NCBI RefSeq assembly: GCF_036227265.1
Contig: NZ_CP109446.1
Span: 5,958,001 to 6,022,000, forward strand
Length of the DNA: 64,000 nt
Origin: Streptomyces sp. NBC_01476
GTDB lineage: Bacteria; Actinomycetota; Actinomycetes; Streptomycetales; Streptomycetaceae
Direction: 5' to 3'
A model generated the notes under the pieces. That model ran no database searches and was not told where the DNA came from. It saw nothing but the letters and a program-made list of their open reading frames with translations. The position numbers and the translations under genes are program-made. Below, piece by piece: positions 1 to 9,190 of this stretch. Position 1 is the first letter of the stretch. Each line of letters starts with the position of its first letter.

Positions 1-6
1 AGGAGG
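1..6 (+). promoter_or_regulatory. Strong ribosome binding site at the window edge
   Basis: AGGAGG lies ten bases before the GTG at 17. It fixes the start of the first gene. The transcript must come from upstream of the window, where gatA is expected from the usual gene order. Confidence 0.7.
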
Positions 7-16
7 CACCCCAGCT

Positions 17-283
17 GTGAGCACCAAGCAGAGCGCCGAGAAGAAGAGCACCGTCGCCAAGGCCAAGGGCTTCAAGAAGAGCAAGCCCGGCACCTACCTG
101 GCCATCGGCACCTCGCTGATCAGCGCCGTCACCAACATCAAGCGGGCCAGGGCCGCACGCGGCGAGAGCGACACGCTCAAGCTGGTGGACGCCGTCGTCA
201 GCGCCGCCGCCATCGCCACCGGGGTCGTCCTGCTCGTCCGCGAACTGCGCCGGATGAACGACGACGACATCCTGACGGACTGA
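17..283 (+). CDS. Small basic membrane-anchored protein upstream of gatB
   Basis: This gene encodes an 88-residue protein of unknown function. The first 30 residues are rich in Lys and Ser, and a hydrophobic stretch at about residues 57-78 (LVDAVVSAAAIATGVVLLV) looks like a single membrane helix, followed by RELRR and an acidic end. The GTG start has a perfect AGGAGG site. It sits 26 bases before gatB and is probably cotranscribed with the gatCAB genes. I know no assigned role for it. Its position suggests only that it shares expression with the amidotransferase, not that it takes part in it. Confidence 0.75.
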   Translation: MSTKQSAEKKSTVAKAKGFKKSKPGTYLAIGTSLISAVTNIKRARAARGESDTLKLVDAVVSAAAIATGVVLLVRELRRMNDDDILTD

Positions 284-309
284 CCTGAGGATCGAGAGGT
301 AAGAGGACT

Positions 310-1818
310 GTGACCGTCACGGATCTGCTGTCCTACGAGGACGCACTGGCGTCGTACGACCCGGTGATGGGCCTTGAGGTCCATGTCGAACTCGGCACCA
401 GAACCAAGATGTTCTGCGGCTGTTCCACCGAACTGGGCGCCCCGCCCAACTCGCAGACCTGCCCGACCTGCCTGGGCCTGCCCGGCGCGCTGCCGGTGGT
501 CAACGAGATCGGCGTGGAGTCCGCGATCAAGATCGGCCTCGCGCTGAACTGCGAGATCGCCGAGTGGTGCCGCTTCGCCCGGAAGAACTACTTCTACCCG
601 GACATGCCGAAGAACTTCCAGACCTCGCAGTACGACGAGCCGATCGCCTTCAACGGCTATCTGGACGTCCAACTGGAGGACGGCGAGGTCTTCCGGGTGG
701 AGATCGAGCGCGCCCACATGGAGGAGGACACCGGCAAGTCCACCCACATCGGCGGTGCGACCGGCCGGATCCACGGCGCCTCGCACTCGCTGCTGGACTA
801 CAACCGGGCCGGTATCCCGCTGATCGAGATCGTCACCAAGCCGATCGAGGGCGCCGGTGAGCGGGCGCCCGAGGTCGCCAAGGCGTACGTCGCCGAGCTG
901 CGCGAGCTGATCAAGGCGCTGGGCGTCTCCGAGGCCCGGATGGAGATGGGCCAGATGCGCTGCGACGTCAACTTGTCGCTGCGCCCGCACGGGCGGGAGA
1001 AGTTCGGCACCCGCAGCGAGACCAAGAACGTCAACTCGCTGCGCAGCGTCGAGCGGGCCGCCCGGTACGAGATCCAGCGGCACGCCGCGGTGCTCTCCTC
1101 CGGCGGCACCATCGTCCAGGAGACCCGGCACTTCCACGAGGAGGACGGCTCCACCACGTCCGGCCGGATCAAGGAGGAGGCCGAGGACTACCGGTACTTC
1201 CCCGAGCCCGACCTGGTGCCGGTCGCACCGCCCCGCGAGGTCGTCGAGAAGCTCCGCGACGGCCTGCCCGAGCTGCCGCGGCTGCGCCGCAAGCGCCTCC
1301 AGGAGAGCTGGGGCATCGCCGACCACGAGATGCAGTCGGTGCTCAACGCCGGCGCCCTCGACCTGATCCTGGCCACCATCGACGCCGGCGCCGACGACGC
1401 CTCGGCCCGTAAGTGGTGGATGGGCGAGCTGGCCCGGCACGCCAACGAGTCCGGCACCGAACTGGCCGAGGTGCCGATCACCCCGGCGCAGGTGGCCCGG
1501 GTCTCGGCACTGGTCGCGGCCGGTGACCTCAACGACAAGCTGGCCCGCCAGGTCATCGAGGGCGTACTGGCCGGCGAGGGCGAGCCGGACGAGGTGGTCG
1601 ACAAGCGCGGTCTGAAGGTCGTCTCCGACGACGGGGCGCTCGGCGCCGCGGTGGACCAGGCGATCGAGGCCAACGCGGCCGTCGCCGAGAAGATCCGCGG
1701 CGGCAACATGGGCGCGGTGGGCGCGCTGATCGGCGCGGTCATGAAGCTGACCCGCGGCCAGGCGGACGCCAAGCGCGTACGCGAGCTGGTGCTGGAGAAG
1801 CTGGGCGTGCAGGGCTGA
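310..1818 (+). CDS. gatB: Asp-tRNA(Asn)/Glu-tRNA(Gln) amidotransferase subunit B
   Basis: GatB is the tRNA-binding and kinase subunit of the GatCAB complex, which converts misacylated Glu-tRNA(Gln) or Asp-tRNA(Asn) to the correct amide form in the cytoplasm. The 502-residue length is normal. Visible family features are GLEVHVEL near the N-terminus, a four-cysteine zinc-type cluster (CGCS...CPTCLGLPG) at about residues 36-58, HMEEDTGKS near residue 137, and a C-terminal YqeY-like helical domain ending in GGNMGAVGALIGAVMKLT. The start is the GTG at 310, with GAGG upstream. A gltX gene but no GlnRS gene is present in this window, which fits the indirect Gln-tRNA route used by actinobacteria. Confidence 0.97.
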   Translation: MTVTDLLSYEDALASYDPVMGLEVHVELGTRTKMFCGCSTELGAPPNSQTCPTCLGLPGALPVVNEIGVESAIKIGLALNCEIAEWCRFARKNYFYPDMPKNFQTSQYDEPIAFNGYLDVQLEDGEVFRVEIERAHMEEDTGKSTHIGGATGRIHGASHSLLDYNRAGIPLIEIVTKPIEGAGERAPEVAKAYVAELRELIKALGVSEARMEMGQMRCDVNLSLRPHGREKFGTRSETKNVNSLRSVERAARYEIQRHAAVLSSGGTIVQETRHFHEEDGSTTSGRIKEEAEDYRYFPEPDLVPVAPPREVVEKLRDGLPELPRLRRKRLQESWGIADHEMQSVLNAGALDLILATIDAGADDASARKWWMGELARHANESGTELAEVPITPAQVARVSALVAAGDLNDKLARQVIEGVLAGEGEPDEVVDKRGLKVVSDDGALGAAVDQAIEANAAVAEKIRGGNMGAVGALIGAVMKLTRGQADAKRVRELVLEKLGVQG

Positions 1819-1876
1819 CGCAGGGCTGACGCAGGGCTGATCCGGCGCTCATCCGCACCGGCGCAAGACTGCCACC

Positions 1877-1910
1877 AGGGCGGTATCCCGTACCGACGGG
1901 GTACCGCCCT
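1877..1910 (+). terminator. Hairpin after gatB
   Basis: A 15-base stem (1877-1891 with 1896-1910, one mismatch) around the loop ACCG lies 58 bases after the gatB stop. There is no U-run, as is common for Streptomyces terminators. Confidence 0.6.
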
Positions 1911-2071
1911 ATGCCGTTCCACCGCCGTCTAAGGCACTCGCCCGGCGGATGAGGCGGGCGCCTGAGTACCCGGGGCCCGCGGAAGTTCGGGAAGGTGCCC
2001 GATGTGGGGGACCCCCCTTGGAGACCAGGCTGAGTACAGAAAACAGCAGCCGGATCCAAGGAGAAGACAGG

Positions 2072-2302
2072 ATGTTCGCCTACGAACTGCAGCAGGCCCG
2101 CCAGAGCGAGCTCCAGCGGCGCGCCGCGGAGTGGCGGCTGGCCCGCGACGCCAAGGCGGCCCGTACCGCCCGGCGCCGCGCCCGCCGGGCCCAGGCCCGC
2201 TCGGCGGTACGCACCGACGCCGAGGGGGCGCCTTCCCCGGGCTCGCACCGCCGCCCCCTCGGCCGGCTGCGCCGGGCGCCGCACCCGCGCGGCGCCGCAT
2301 GA
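2072..2302 (+). CDS. Tiny Arg/Ala-rich protein coupled to the LuxR regulator
   Basis: This encodes a 76-residue, strongly basic protein beginning MFAYELQQARQSELQRR. Its middle (about residues 18-46) is almost entirely Ala, Arg and Lys and could form one charged helix. The ATG at 2072 has the site AAGGAGAA nine bases upstream. The stop overlaps the start of the next gene as ATGA at 2299-2302, so the two are translationally coupled. No domain is recognised. It could be a conserved small actinobacterial protein or a regulator of its partner. Confidence comes from start signals and coupling, not from homology. Confidence 0.6.
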   Translation: MFAYELQQARQSELQRRAAEWRLARDAKAARTARRRARRAQARSAVRTDAEGAPSPGSHRRPLGRLRRAPHPRGAA

Positions 2303-5300
2303 CCACCGGAGTAATCGCTGTCGTGGCGCCGGACCCGCGTGACATGCTCGACGGTGTGCAGACGCAGTCCCTCAGCCCCGTGTTCATCGGCCGTGACGCC
2401 GAGCTGACCAGGCTTGCCTCCGCACTGTCCGCAGCCCACGGGGGCCGGCCGCAGATGGTGCTGATCGGCGGTGAGGCGGGCGTCGGCAAGACCCGCCTCA
2501 CCGAGGAGTTCCTGGCCGCCGCCCGGGCGGGCGGCGCGGTCGCCGTGGTCGGGGCGTGCGTGGAGATCGGCGCGGACGGACTGCCGTTCGCGCCGGTCTC
2601 CACCGCGCTGCGCGCCCTGTACGGCGCGCTCGGCGCGGAGCTGACGGCCGCCGCGGCCGGCCAGGAGGCCGACCTCGCCCGGCTGCTGCCGGAGCTGGGT
2701 GTCCCCGGCACCGCCGGGCGCGCCGCCCGGGACCCGCACGACGAGGACGGCCGGGTCCGGCTCTTCGAACTCACCGCCCGGCTGCTGGAGCGGCTGGCCG
2801 CCGACCGCACCCTGGTGGTCGTGGTGGAGGACCTGCACTGGGCGGACCGCTCCACCCGCGAACTGCTCGCGTATCTCTTCCGTTCGCTCCAGCGCGCCCG
2901 GCTGGTCGTCGCGGCCACGTACCGCGCCGACGACATCCACCGCCGCCACCCGCTGCGGCCGTTCCTCGCCGAGACCGACCGGCTGCGGACCGTGGAGCGC
3001 ATCGAGCTGTCCCGGTTCAGCCACGACGAGGTGCGCCGCCAGCTCGCCGCGATCCTCGCGGTCGAGCCCGAGGATGCCGTGGTGGACAAGGTCTTCGCCC
3101 GCTCCGACGGGAACCCGTTCTTCGTCGAGGAGCTGGCGTGCGGCATCCGCGGCGGCTGCGCCACCGCCGGGATCAGCGCATCGCTGCGGGACCTGCTGCT
3201 GGTCCGGGTCGAGGCGCTCTCCGACGACGCCCAGCGGGTCGCGAAGTTCGTCGCCGAAGGCGGCAACACCGTCGAGTACCGGCTGCTCGCAGCGATCTGC
3301 GGGCTCGGCGAGGACCAGCTGATCGACGCGCTGCGCGGCGCGGTGGGAGCGAACATCCTGCTGCCCGACAACAGCGGCGACGGCTACCGCTTCCGGCACT
3401 CGCTGGTCCGCGAGGCGGTCGGCGACGACCTGCTGCCGGGGGAGCGCAGCCGGATCAACCGGCGGTACGCCGAGGCGATCGAGGCGGACCCGTCGCTGGT
3501 CCGCGCCGACGAACGCGCCACCCGGCTGGCCACCTACTGGTACGCCGCGCACGACCCCGCCAAGGCGCTGCCCGCGGTGCTGCGCGCCTCCGTCGAGGCC
3601 CGGCACCGGCATGCCTACGCCGAGCAGTTCCGGCTGCTGGAGCGGGCGTTGGAGCTGTGGGACGAAGCACCCGGGGAGGTACGGGCGGCCCTGCGGCCGC
3701 TGGACTACGCCGAGGCGTATCCCTCGTGCGAGACGTGCGACGCCGCCACCCCGCTGAGCTTCCTCGACCTGCTGGCCGAGATCACCGTCGCCGCCCGGCT
3801 CGGCGCGGAGCCCGAACGGGCCTACGCGATGGCCAAGCGGGCCCTGCGGCAGATGGAGCGGCAGGGGACCGTCGATCCGCTGCGGGCCGCCTGGTTCTGG
3901 TCCCAGCGGTCCCGGCTCACCGAGGACCTGGGCCGCGGCGACGGCTGGGAGGAACTGTCCAGGGCCCGGGAGCTGGTCCGCGGGCTGCCCCCGTCAGCCG
4001 CGCACGCCGAGGTGATGGCGATGATCGCGGGCTGGATCGCGGTGCACAAGTCCGGCAGCGACGGCGTCGCGGCGGCCGGCCGCGCGGTCGAACTCGCCCG
4101 CCTGGCCGGCGCCCGCGACACCGAACTGCACGCCCGGGTCACCCTCGGGCTGCTGCAGGCGGACGGCGGCGACATCGAAGGCGGCCTGGCCGAGGTCGAG
4201 GAGGTACGGCGGCTGCTCGCCGGCGAACCGTCGCCCGGACTCGTCGCCCGCACCTACGGCAACCTCTCGTCGGTGCTGGAGGGCGCGGGCCGGTCGGCGG
4301 AGGCGCTGCGGCTCAGCCGGGAGGCGCGGACGCTGATCGGCGAGGGGATGGTGCACACCACCCGCTCCTGGCTGCTCACCAACGAAGCGGAGTCGCTCTA
4401 CGCGCTCGGCCGCTTCCCGGAGGCCGCGGTCGCGCTGAGCGAGGCACGGTGTTCGGCCGAGCGGCCGTTCCTGCGGGCCGGGATCGAGATGTACACCGCG
4501 TTCGTGGGGCTGGCGGTCGGCGACACGGAAGGGGCGGTGCGCGGCCACGCGGCGGCGGCGGAGCTGCTGCGGTACGACACGCAGCCGCAGCATCTGATCC
4601 CGATGCGGGCGCTGGCGCTGGAACTGGCGGTTGCCCAGGGGCGTTTCCAGGACGCCAGGAGGGAGCTGCTGGCCGCGGTCGACGTGGGCTTCCCGGCCGG
4701 GACGACCCGGTTCGGCTGGCCGCTGCTGGTGGCCGGCGCGGCGGCCGAGGCGGACAGCCCGGGACCGGCCGCGCCGGAGGTGCTGCGGCGGATCCGCGGC
4801 GCGGCGGAGGAACTGCCCCGGCCCACGTCGCTGTGCGCCGCGTACGCGCTGCTGCTTGCGGCGGAACTGGCGCGGGCGGAGGGGCGCGTCGAGGTGTCCT
4901 TGTGGGCGGCGGCGGAGGCGGCCTTCGTCCAGCAGGAGCGGCCGGTGCGGCTGGCCGAGGTGCGGTACCGGTACGCGGAGGCGCTGCTCGGCTGCGGGGC
5001 GGACCGGCGTGCTGACGCGGCAGGACTGCTGGCGGCGGCGCACGGCACGGCGTCCGCGGCGGGGGCCGCGCCACTGGCCGACCGCGTCACCCGGCTGGCC
5101 CAGCGGGCGCGGCTCGCCCTGACCCAGGCGCCCGCGAATCCGCTCGGGCTCACCGCCCGCGAGCGCGAGGTGCTCCGCCTGGTCGCCGACGGCCGCACCA
5201 ACCGTCAGATCGCGGAGGAGCTCTTCATCTCGCCCAAGACCGCGAGCGTTCACGTCTCCAACATCCTCGCGAAGCTTTCCGTCTCGACCCGGGGGGAGGC

Positions 5301-5346
5301 CGCTGCGCTCTCCCACCGGCTCCAGCTGTTCGCTGCGGCGGGCTGA
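2299..5346 (+). CDS. LAL-type LuxR transcriptional regulator with AAA ATPase domain
   Basis: This is a 1015-residue cytoplasmic regulator of the LAL (large ATP-binding LuxR) type. A Walker A motif GGEAGVGKT is at residues 57-65 and a Walker B segment VVVVEDLHWAD at about 172-182. A long tetratricopeptide-like helical region follows. A C-terminal LuxR helix-turn-helix (LTAREREVLRLVADGRTNRQIAEELF) lies at about 949-1008. The start ATG at 2299 overlaps the stop of the preceding small gene; a second in-frame ATG at 2344 is possible. LAL regulators usually activate nearby catabolic or biosynthetic genes, but no obvious target operon is adjacent, so its role is unknown. Confidence 0.9.
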   Translation: MTTGVIAVVAPDPRDMLDGVQTQSLSPVFIGRDAELTRLASALSAAHGGRPQMVLIGGEAGVGKTRLTEEFLAAARAGGAVAVVGACVEIGADGLPFAPVSTALRALYGALGAELTAAAAGQEADLARLLPELGVPGTAGRAARDPHDEDGRVRLFELTARLLERLAADRTLVVVVEDLHWADRSTRELLAYLFRSLQRARLVVAATYRADDIHRRHPLRPFLAETDRLRTVERIELSRFSHDEVRRQLAAILAVEPEDAVVDKVFARSDGNPFFVEELACGIRGGCATAGISASLRDLLLVRVEALSDDAQRVAKFVAEGGNTVEYRLLAAICGLGEDQLIDALRGAVGANILLPDNSGDGYRFRHSLVREAVGDDLLPGERSRINRRYAEAIEADPSLVRADERATRLATYWYAAHDPAKALPAVLRASVEARHRHAYAEQFRLLERALELWDEAPGEVRAALRPLDYAEAYPSCETCDAATPLSFLDLLAEITVAARLGAEPERAYAMAKRALRQMERQGTVDPLRAAWFWSQRSRLTEDLGRGDGWEELSRARELVRGLPPSAAHAEVMAMIAGWIAVHKSGSDGVAAAGRAVELARLAGARDTELHARVTLGLLQADGGDIEGGLAEVEEVRRLLAGEPSPGLVARTYGNLSSVLEGAGRSAEALRLSREARTLIGEGMVHTTRSWLLTNEAESLYALGRFPEAAVALSEARCSAERPFLRAGIEMYTAFVGLAVGDTEGAVRGHAAAAELLRYDTQPQHLIPMRALALELAVAQGRFQDARRELLAAVDVGFPAGTTRFGWPLLVAGAAAEADSPGPAAPEVLRRIRGAAEELPRPTSLCAAYALLLAAELARAEGRVEVSLWAAAEAAFVQQERPVRLAEVRYRYAEALLGCGADRRADAAGLLAAAHGTASAAGAAPLADRVTRLAQRARLALTQAPANPLGLTAREREVLRLVADGRTNRQIAEELFISPKTASVHVSNILAKLSVSTRGEAAALSHRLQLFAAAG

Positions 5347-5412
5347 GCGGGAGGGGGGTGGGCCGGTCGCGGGGCACGGTGCGGCGCCGTCGTGGCTGGT
5401 CGCGCGGTTCCT

Positions 5413-5433
5413 CCCCCGGACTTCGTCCGGGGG
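5413..5433. terminator. Hairpin between converging genes
   Basis: A perfect 9-bp stem CCCCCGGAC/GTCCGGGGG with loop TTC sits between the converging LuxR regulator and sugar dehydrogenase genes. It can act on either strand. The surrounding 5347-5531 is GC-rich filler with no gene seen. Confidence 0.6.
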
Positions 5434-5531
5434 TGCCCCCAGCGCCCCTTGGGGGGGCGGTTCCGTGGGTGGTCGGGTGTCGGGCGGTGGTGGGTTCCTC
5501 GCGCCCCTTTGTGGGGCGGTTCCGTCGGGGA

Positions 5532-6749
5532 TCAGGTGACGGAGACGCGGAGGATGCGGTCGTCGGCGGGTTTGGGGGTGCCGCGGTTGTCCGTGTTGCT
5601 GGTGGTCAGCAACAGGGTGTGGTCGTCGATGGCGATCACCGAGCGCAGCCGGCCGTAGGTGCCGTTGAAGAAGGACTGCGGCGCCGCCGAGGGCTTCGTG
5701 CCGTCGAGCGGGATGCGCCAGAGCCGTTCACCGCGCAGGCCCGCCATCCAGACGCAGCCCGCCGCGTAGGCGATCCCGCTGGGGGACGCCTCGTCGGTGT
5801 GCCACTGCTCCACCGGGTCGATGAACCCCGCGTGGTGGGCGATGCCCTCGACCGTGGGCCAGCCGTAGTTGCCGCCCGGCTTGATCAGGTTCAGCTCGTC
5901 CCAGGTGTCCTGGCCGAACTCCGAGGCCCACAGGTTGCCCTGGGCGTCCCAGGCGAGCCCCTGGACGTTGCGGTGCCCGGGGGAGTAGACGAGTGAGCCC
6001 GGCGTCGGATTGTCCTTCGGCGGCTGCCCGTCCGGCGTCATCCGCAGGATCTTCCCGGCCGGGGTCTTCATGTCCTGGGCGAGCCCGCGCTGCCCGGTCT
6101 CGCCCGTACCGGCGTAGAGCATGCCGTCCGGCCCGAAGGCGATCCGCCCGCCGTTGTGCAGCGTCCCGGTCGGAATGCCCCGCAGGATCGTGTCGGGCGC
6201 CCCGAGCTGCTCGCCCCGGGGCCGCGAGGGGTCGTAGAGCATCCGCACGATCCGGTTGTCGGATTCGGTGCTGAAGTACGCGTAGAGCAGGTGGTCGGAG
6301 CCGAAGGAAGGGGAGATCGCCAGCCCCAGCAGCCCGTTCTCGCCGCCCTGCGTGTGGGCCACCCCGGGCACGGTGCCGATCTGCGTGACGGTGTGCTTGT
6401 CCACGTCGACCCGGGAGATCCGCCCGCTGTCGCGGGAGCCCACCAGCAGTGACCCGTCCGGGAGTTGGACCAGGCCCCAGGGAGAACTGAGCCCGGTCGC
6501 CACCGTCCCGGTGACCTTCGCCGTACCCTTCGCGGGTGCCGGCGAAGGGCTGGCACTCGGCGCCGGCTGGGACGTCGCGGGCGCGCTCGCCCCGGTCGAG
6601 CCGGCCGCTGATGACGACGGCGGTGCGGTCGGCAGCAGCGGCCCGCTCGACGAGCACCCGGCCAGCAGCAGCACCGCCGAGGTCCCGGCGGCGGCCACGC
6701 CGAGTGCGGCACGGCGGTTACGGTGAGCGGTTCCCTTCACGGTGGTCAC
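5532..6749 (-). CDS. PQQ-type glucose/sorbosone dehydrogenase lipoprotein
   Basis: This encodes a 405-residue exported protein of the soluble aldose sugar dehydrogenase (GdhB/sorbosone dehydrogenase) family. These are six-bladed beta-propellers that oxidise sugars, usually with PQQ. An N-terminal signal with RNRR and the lipobox LLAGC (Cys32) predicts membrane anchoring outside the cell, followed by a Ser/Pro/Ala-rich linker to about residue 75. Propeller motifs such as LPDGSLLVGSRDSGRI, HNGGRIAFGPDGMLYAGTGETG and GGNYGWPTVEG are visible. The start used is GTG at 6749; a GTG three codons later is also possible. No PQQ synthesis genes are nearby, so the cofactor and substrate are not proven. 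Confidence 0.88.
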   Translation of the reverse strand: MTTVKGTAHRNRRAALGVAAAGTSAVLLLAGCSSSGPLLPTAPPSSSAAGSTGASAPATSQPAPSASPSPAPAKGTAKVTGTVATGLSSPWGLVQLPDGSLLVGSRDSGRISRVDVDKHTVTQIGTVPGVAHTQGGENGLLGLAISPSFGSDHLLYAYFSTESDNRIVRMLYDPSRPRGEQLGAPDTILRGIPTGTLHNGGRIAFGPDGMLYAGTGETGQRGLAQDMKTPAGKILRMTPDGQPPKDNPTPGSLVYSPGHRNVQGLAWDAQGNLWASEFGQDTWDELNLIKPGGNYGWPTVEGIAHHAGFIDPVEQWHTDEASPSGIAYAAGCVWMAGLRGERLWRIPLDGTKPSAAPQSFFNGTYGRLRSVIAIDDHTLLLTTSNTDNRGTPKPADDRILRVSVT

Positions 6750-6933
6750 CTACCCAGCACACCACACATGGACCCGACCCCGCGCGGCGTTCCGGTCCGT
6801 CCCGGGGATCCGGGGGCCCGGGCCACGCGAAGCCGATCGCCCGGTGCGGGTCGCGGGGCCGTCCCGGGGGTCGCCCGGGGCGCGCGCGGACCGCCGGGGC
6901 GGGGTCCGCACGCGTCCGGCTGCGGCACCGGCC

Positions 6934-8001
6934 TTACGGGCGGGGCAGCTTCGCGGTCAGCGAGTACAGCCGGGTGGTCTGCACCGGGTTCTCGTTGTCG
7001 TCGCTGACCAGCAGCACCCCAAGGCGCCCGTCCCGGGTGTGCCCGGTCACGGTGACGCCCTCGATGTTGTCCAGCAGCGGGTTCGGCTGGACCTGCTTGG
7101 TGGTGGCGCCCAGTGACGGGCACGCGCCGATGTCGGCGAGCAGCGATCCGCCGGCGAACCGCACCCCGCGCCGGTCGTCGGTCAGGTTCTGGATGCGGCT
7201 GACGTCGGTCGCGTGCCGCAGGTCGGCCACGTGCAGGTGGACGGTGTTGCCGACGTTGGGGGTGTAGGTCCGCTCCAGGACGAGCAGCCGGCCGTCACCG
7301 GTGGAGGTGATGTCGGGGATGTCGAGGCCGGGGTCGGTCCGGAAGGCGTACTGCGGGCCGAGCCGGAAGCGGTCGGAGTTGCCGACCCGCTCCCAGGTCT
7401 GGAAGCGGCGGATGTCGGGGCTGTCGCCGGTGAGCGCGCCCTCCATGGAGGCGACCAGGGTGCGGTCGCCGGGCAGCAGGGCCATTCCCTCGAAGGTCAG
7501 GTTGTGCGTCGCCCGGCCGGCGGGTGCCACCTTGAGGGAGTCCGGCACCGGCAGGGTCTCCAGGGGCTTCCCGGAGCGGCTGAACCGGACGATCGACGGC
7601 TGGGTCTCGTCGGTCACCAGCCGGGTGCCGTCGCGGTCCACCGCCACCGCCTCGGAGTCCAGCGGCGAACCGTCCTTGTTGGCCAGCGGCTGGACGGCAA
7701 GCGGCTTGAAGCTGTGGGCGTCGAGGGTGAACAGGTACGAGCCGTCGTCCACCGCGAGCAGATGGCCGTTGGTGTCGTAGGTCAGGCCGGACAGCTCGGC
7801 GACCGGCACGCCGTCCAGCGTGGTCTTGTCGAGCTTGTCGGTGAAGCTGTCGATCGTCACCGAGGGGGAGCAGGCGTTCGGGGCAGGGTGGTGGCCGCCG
7901 GGGTGTCTCGCGGTGTGGGCCTGGGCGGACGGCACGGTGACAGCGAGTGATGCCACTGCCGCCACCAGCGAGGCGGCCAGCGGGAGAAGACGTTGACGCA
8001 C
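6934..8001 (-). CDS. Secreted esterase-like phytase domain protein
   Basis: This encodes a 355-residue exported protein. The chosen GTG at 8001 has AAAGGAC eight bases upstream and gives a clean signal peptide (MRQRLLPLAASLVAAVASLAVTV, cut near AQA-HT); the longer frame starting at 8049 has no such site. The mature part matches the esterase-like activity of phytase family: AELSGLTYD, LLAVDDGS, DSEAVAVDRDGTRLVTDE, FEGMALLPGDRTLVASMEG and NIEGVTV repeats of a beta-propeller. Family members are poorly characterised phosphoesterase-like proteins. It lies downstream of nothing cotranscribed, 184 bases from the dehydrogenase start, on the same strand. Confidence 0.85.
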   Translation of the reverse strand: MRQRLLPLAASLVAAVASLAVTVPSAQAHTARHPGGHHPAPNACSPSVTIDSFTDKLDKTTLDGVPVAELSGLTYDTNGHLLAVDDGSYLFTLDAHSFKPLAVQPLANKDGSPLDSEAVAVDRDGTRLVTDETQPSIVRFSRSGKPLETLPVPDSLKVAPAGRATHNLTFEGMALLPGDRTLVASMEGALTGDSPDIRRFQTWERVGNSDRFRLGPQYAFRTDPGLDIPDITSTGDGRLLVLERTYTPNVGNTVHLHVADLRHATDVSRIQNLTDDRRGVRFAGGSLLADIGACPSLGATTKQVQPNPLLDNIEGVTVTGHTRDGRLGVLLVSDDNENPVQTTRLYSLTAKLPRP

Positions 8002-8149
8002 GGATGGGTCCTTTCGAATTCCGGTGCGGACAGCGGGAGTTGGCGACACTCTGGTCTACGCGCGTCGCGATGCGCGTTACAGGCTCGTAAAGACTTTTTG
8101 TTGAATTGCCCTATGCGGCTTGGAGGATGGGACAAAAGACGGACCCGGT

Positions 8150-9142
8150 CTACTCCCATGAACCCCGCGCCGCGGGCAACTCCGCGATCTCCGCCAGATC
8201 CGCCGCGCTCAGCGTCAGCCCGGCCGCCCCCGCGTTCTCCACCGTCCACCGCGCCGACTTCGCCCCGGGTATCGGCACCACCCCCGGCGCCTGCGCCAGC
8301 GTCCACGCCAGCGCCACCTGCGCGGCGGTCGCACCGTACCGCTGCGCCACCCGCCGCAGCCCGGCCACGATCGGCTGGTTCGCGGCCATCATCTCCGCGG
8401 TGAAGCGCGGATGCCGGGCGCGCAGGTCGTCCGGTTCGAAACCGCCGCCCGGGGTGAGCGTCCCGGTGAGGAAACCGTTGCCCAGCGGCATCGCCGCCAG
8501 GAAGCCGACGCCGTGGGCGGTGCACCACGGCAGCAGCTCGTCCAGCGCCTCCGGGGCCCACACCGAGAGCTCCGCCTGGACCGAGGCGACCGGGAACACC
8601 TGCTGGATACGCCGGAGATGGCGGATCGTCTCGTCGTGCAGCGCGGCCCCGGTGCGGCGGTCGCCCCGCGCGCCGACCGCGCACAGGCCGAGCGCCCGGA
8701 CCTTGCCGGCCGCGACCAGTTCCGCCATCGCGCCCCAGGTCTCCTCCACCGGCACCTCGGGGTCGACCCGGTGCAGCTGGAAGAGGTCGATCGTGTCGGT
8801 CTGCAGCCGCCGCAGCGAGGCGTCGCAGGCCCTGCGCACGTACCCGGGGCTGCCGTTGGCCACGATGTGCTGCTCGCCGACCAGCAGCCCGCACTTGGTG
8901 GCGACGAACGCGTCGGCCCGCCGCTCCTTCAACACCCGCCCCAGCAACAGCTCGTTGGTGAACGGGCCGTACATGTCGGCGGTGTCCAGCAGTGTGGTGC
9001 CCGCGTCGAGCGCGGTGCGCACCGCCCGCAGCGACTCCTCGCCGTCCTGCCGCGAGCTGCTGTACGCCCAGCTCATCGGCATGCACCCCAGACCGACGGC
9101 GCCCACGTGGAGTGCCGTCGCCCCGACCGTCCTGCGCTCCAC
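8150..9142 (-). CDS. Aldo/keto reductase
   Basis: This encodes a 330-residue cytoplasmic NADPH-dependent aldo/keto reductase. The catalytic residues are visible: Asp and Tyr in LDTADMYG, Lys in FVATKCG and His in LFQLHRVD. The C-terminal IPGAKSARWTVENAGA segment fits NADPH binding, and VALAWTLAQAPGVVPIPG is typical of the family. The GTG at 9142 is preferred because GGGAGG lies eight bases before it; the longer frame from 9178 is less well supported. It is divergent from the hydroxyacid dehydrogenase gene with only 48 bases between starts. The substrate cannot be told from sequence. Confidence 0.9.
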   Translation of the reverse strand: MERRTVGATALHVGAVGLGCMPMSWAYSSSRQDGEESLRAVRTALDAGTTLLDTADMYGPFTNELLLGRVLKERRADAFVATKCGLLVGEQHIVANGSPGYVRRACDASLRRLQTDTIDLFQLHRVDPEVPVEETWGAMAELVAAGKVRALGLCAVGARGDRRTGAALHDETIRHLRRIQQVFPVASVQAELSVWAPEALDELLPWCTAHGVGFLAAMPLGNGFLTGTLTPGGGFEPDDLRARHPRFTAEMMAANQPIVAGLRRVAQRYGATAAQVALAWTLAQAPGVVPIPGAKSARWTVENAGAAGLTLSAADLAEIAELPAARGSWE

Positions 9143-9177
9143 CCGTGTGACCTCCCTTGCGCCGCCCCACTGTGCCA

Positions 9178-9190
9178 TAGCCTCCTGACC
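9178..9190 (+). promoter_or_regulatory. -10 element of a likely leaderless transcript
   Basis: TAGCCT at 9178-9183 fits the TANNNT -10 consensus and lies seven bases before the ATG at 9191, with no Shine-Dalgarno site. Transcription would start at or within one base of the start codon. Confidence 0.45.
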
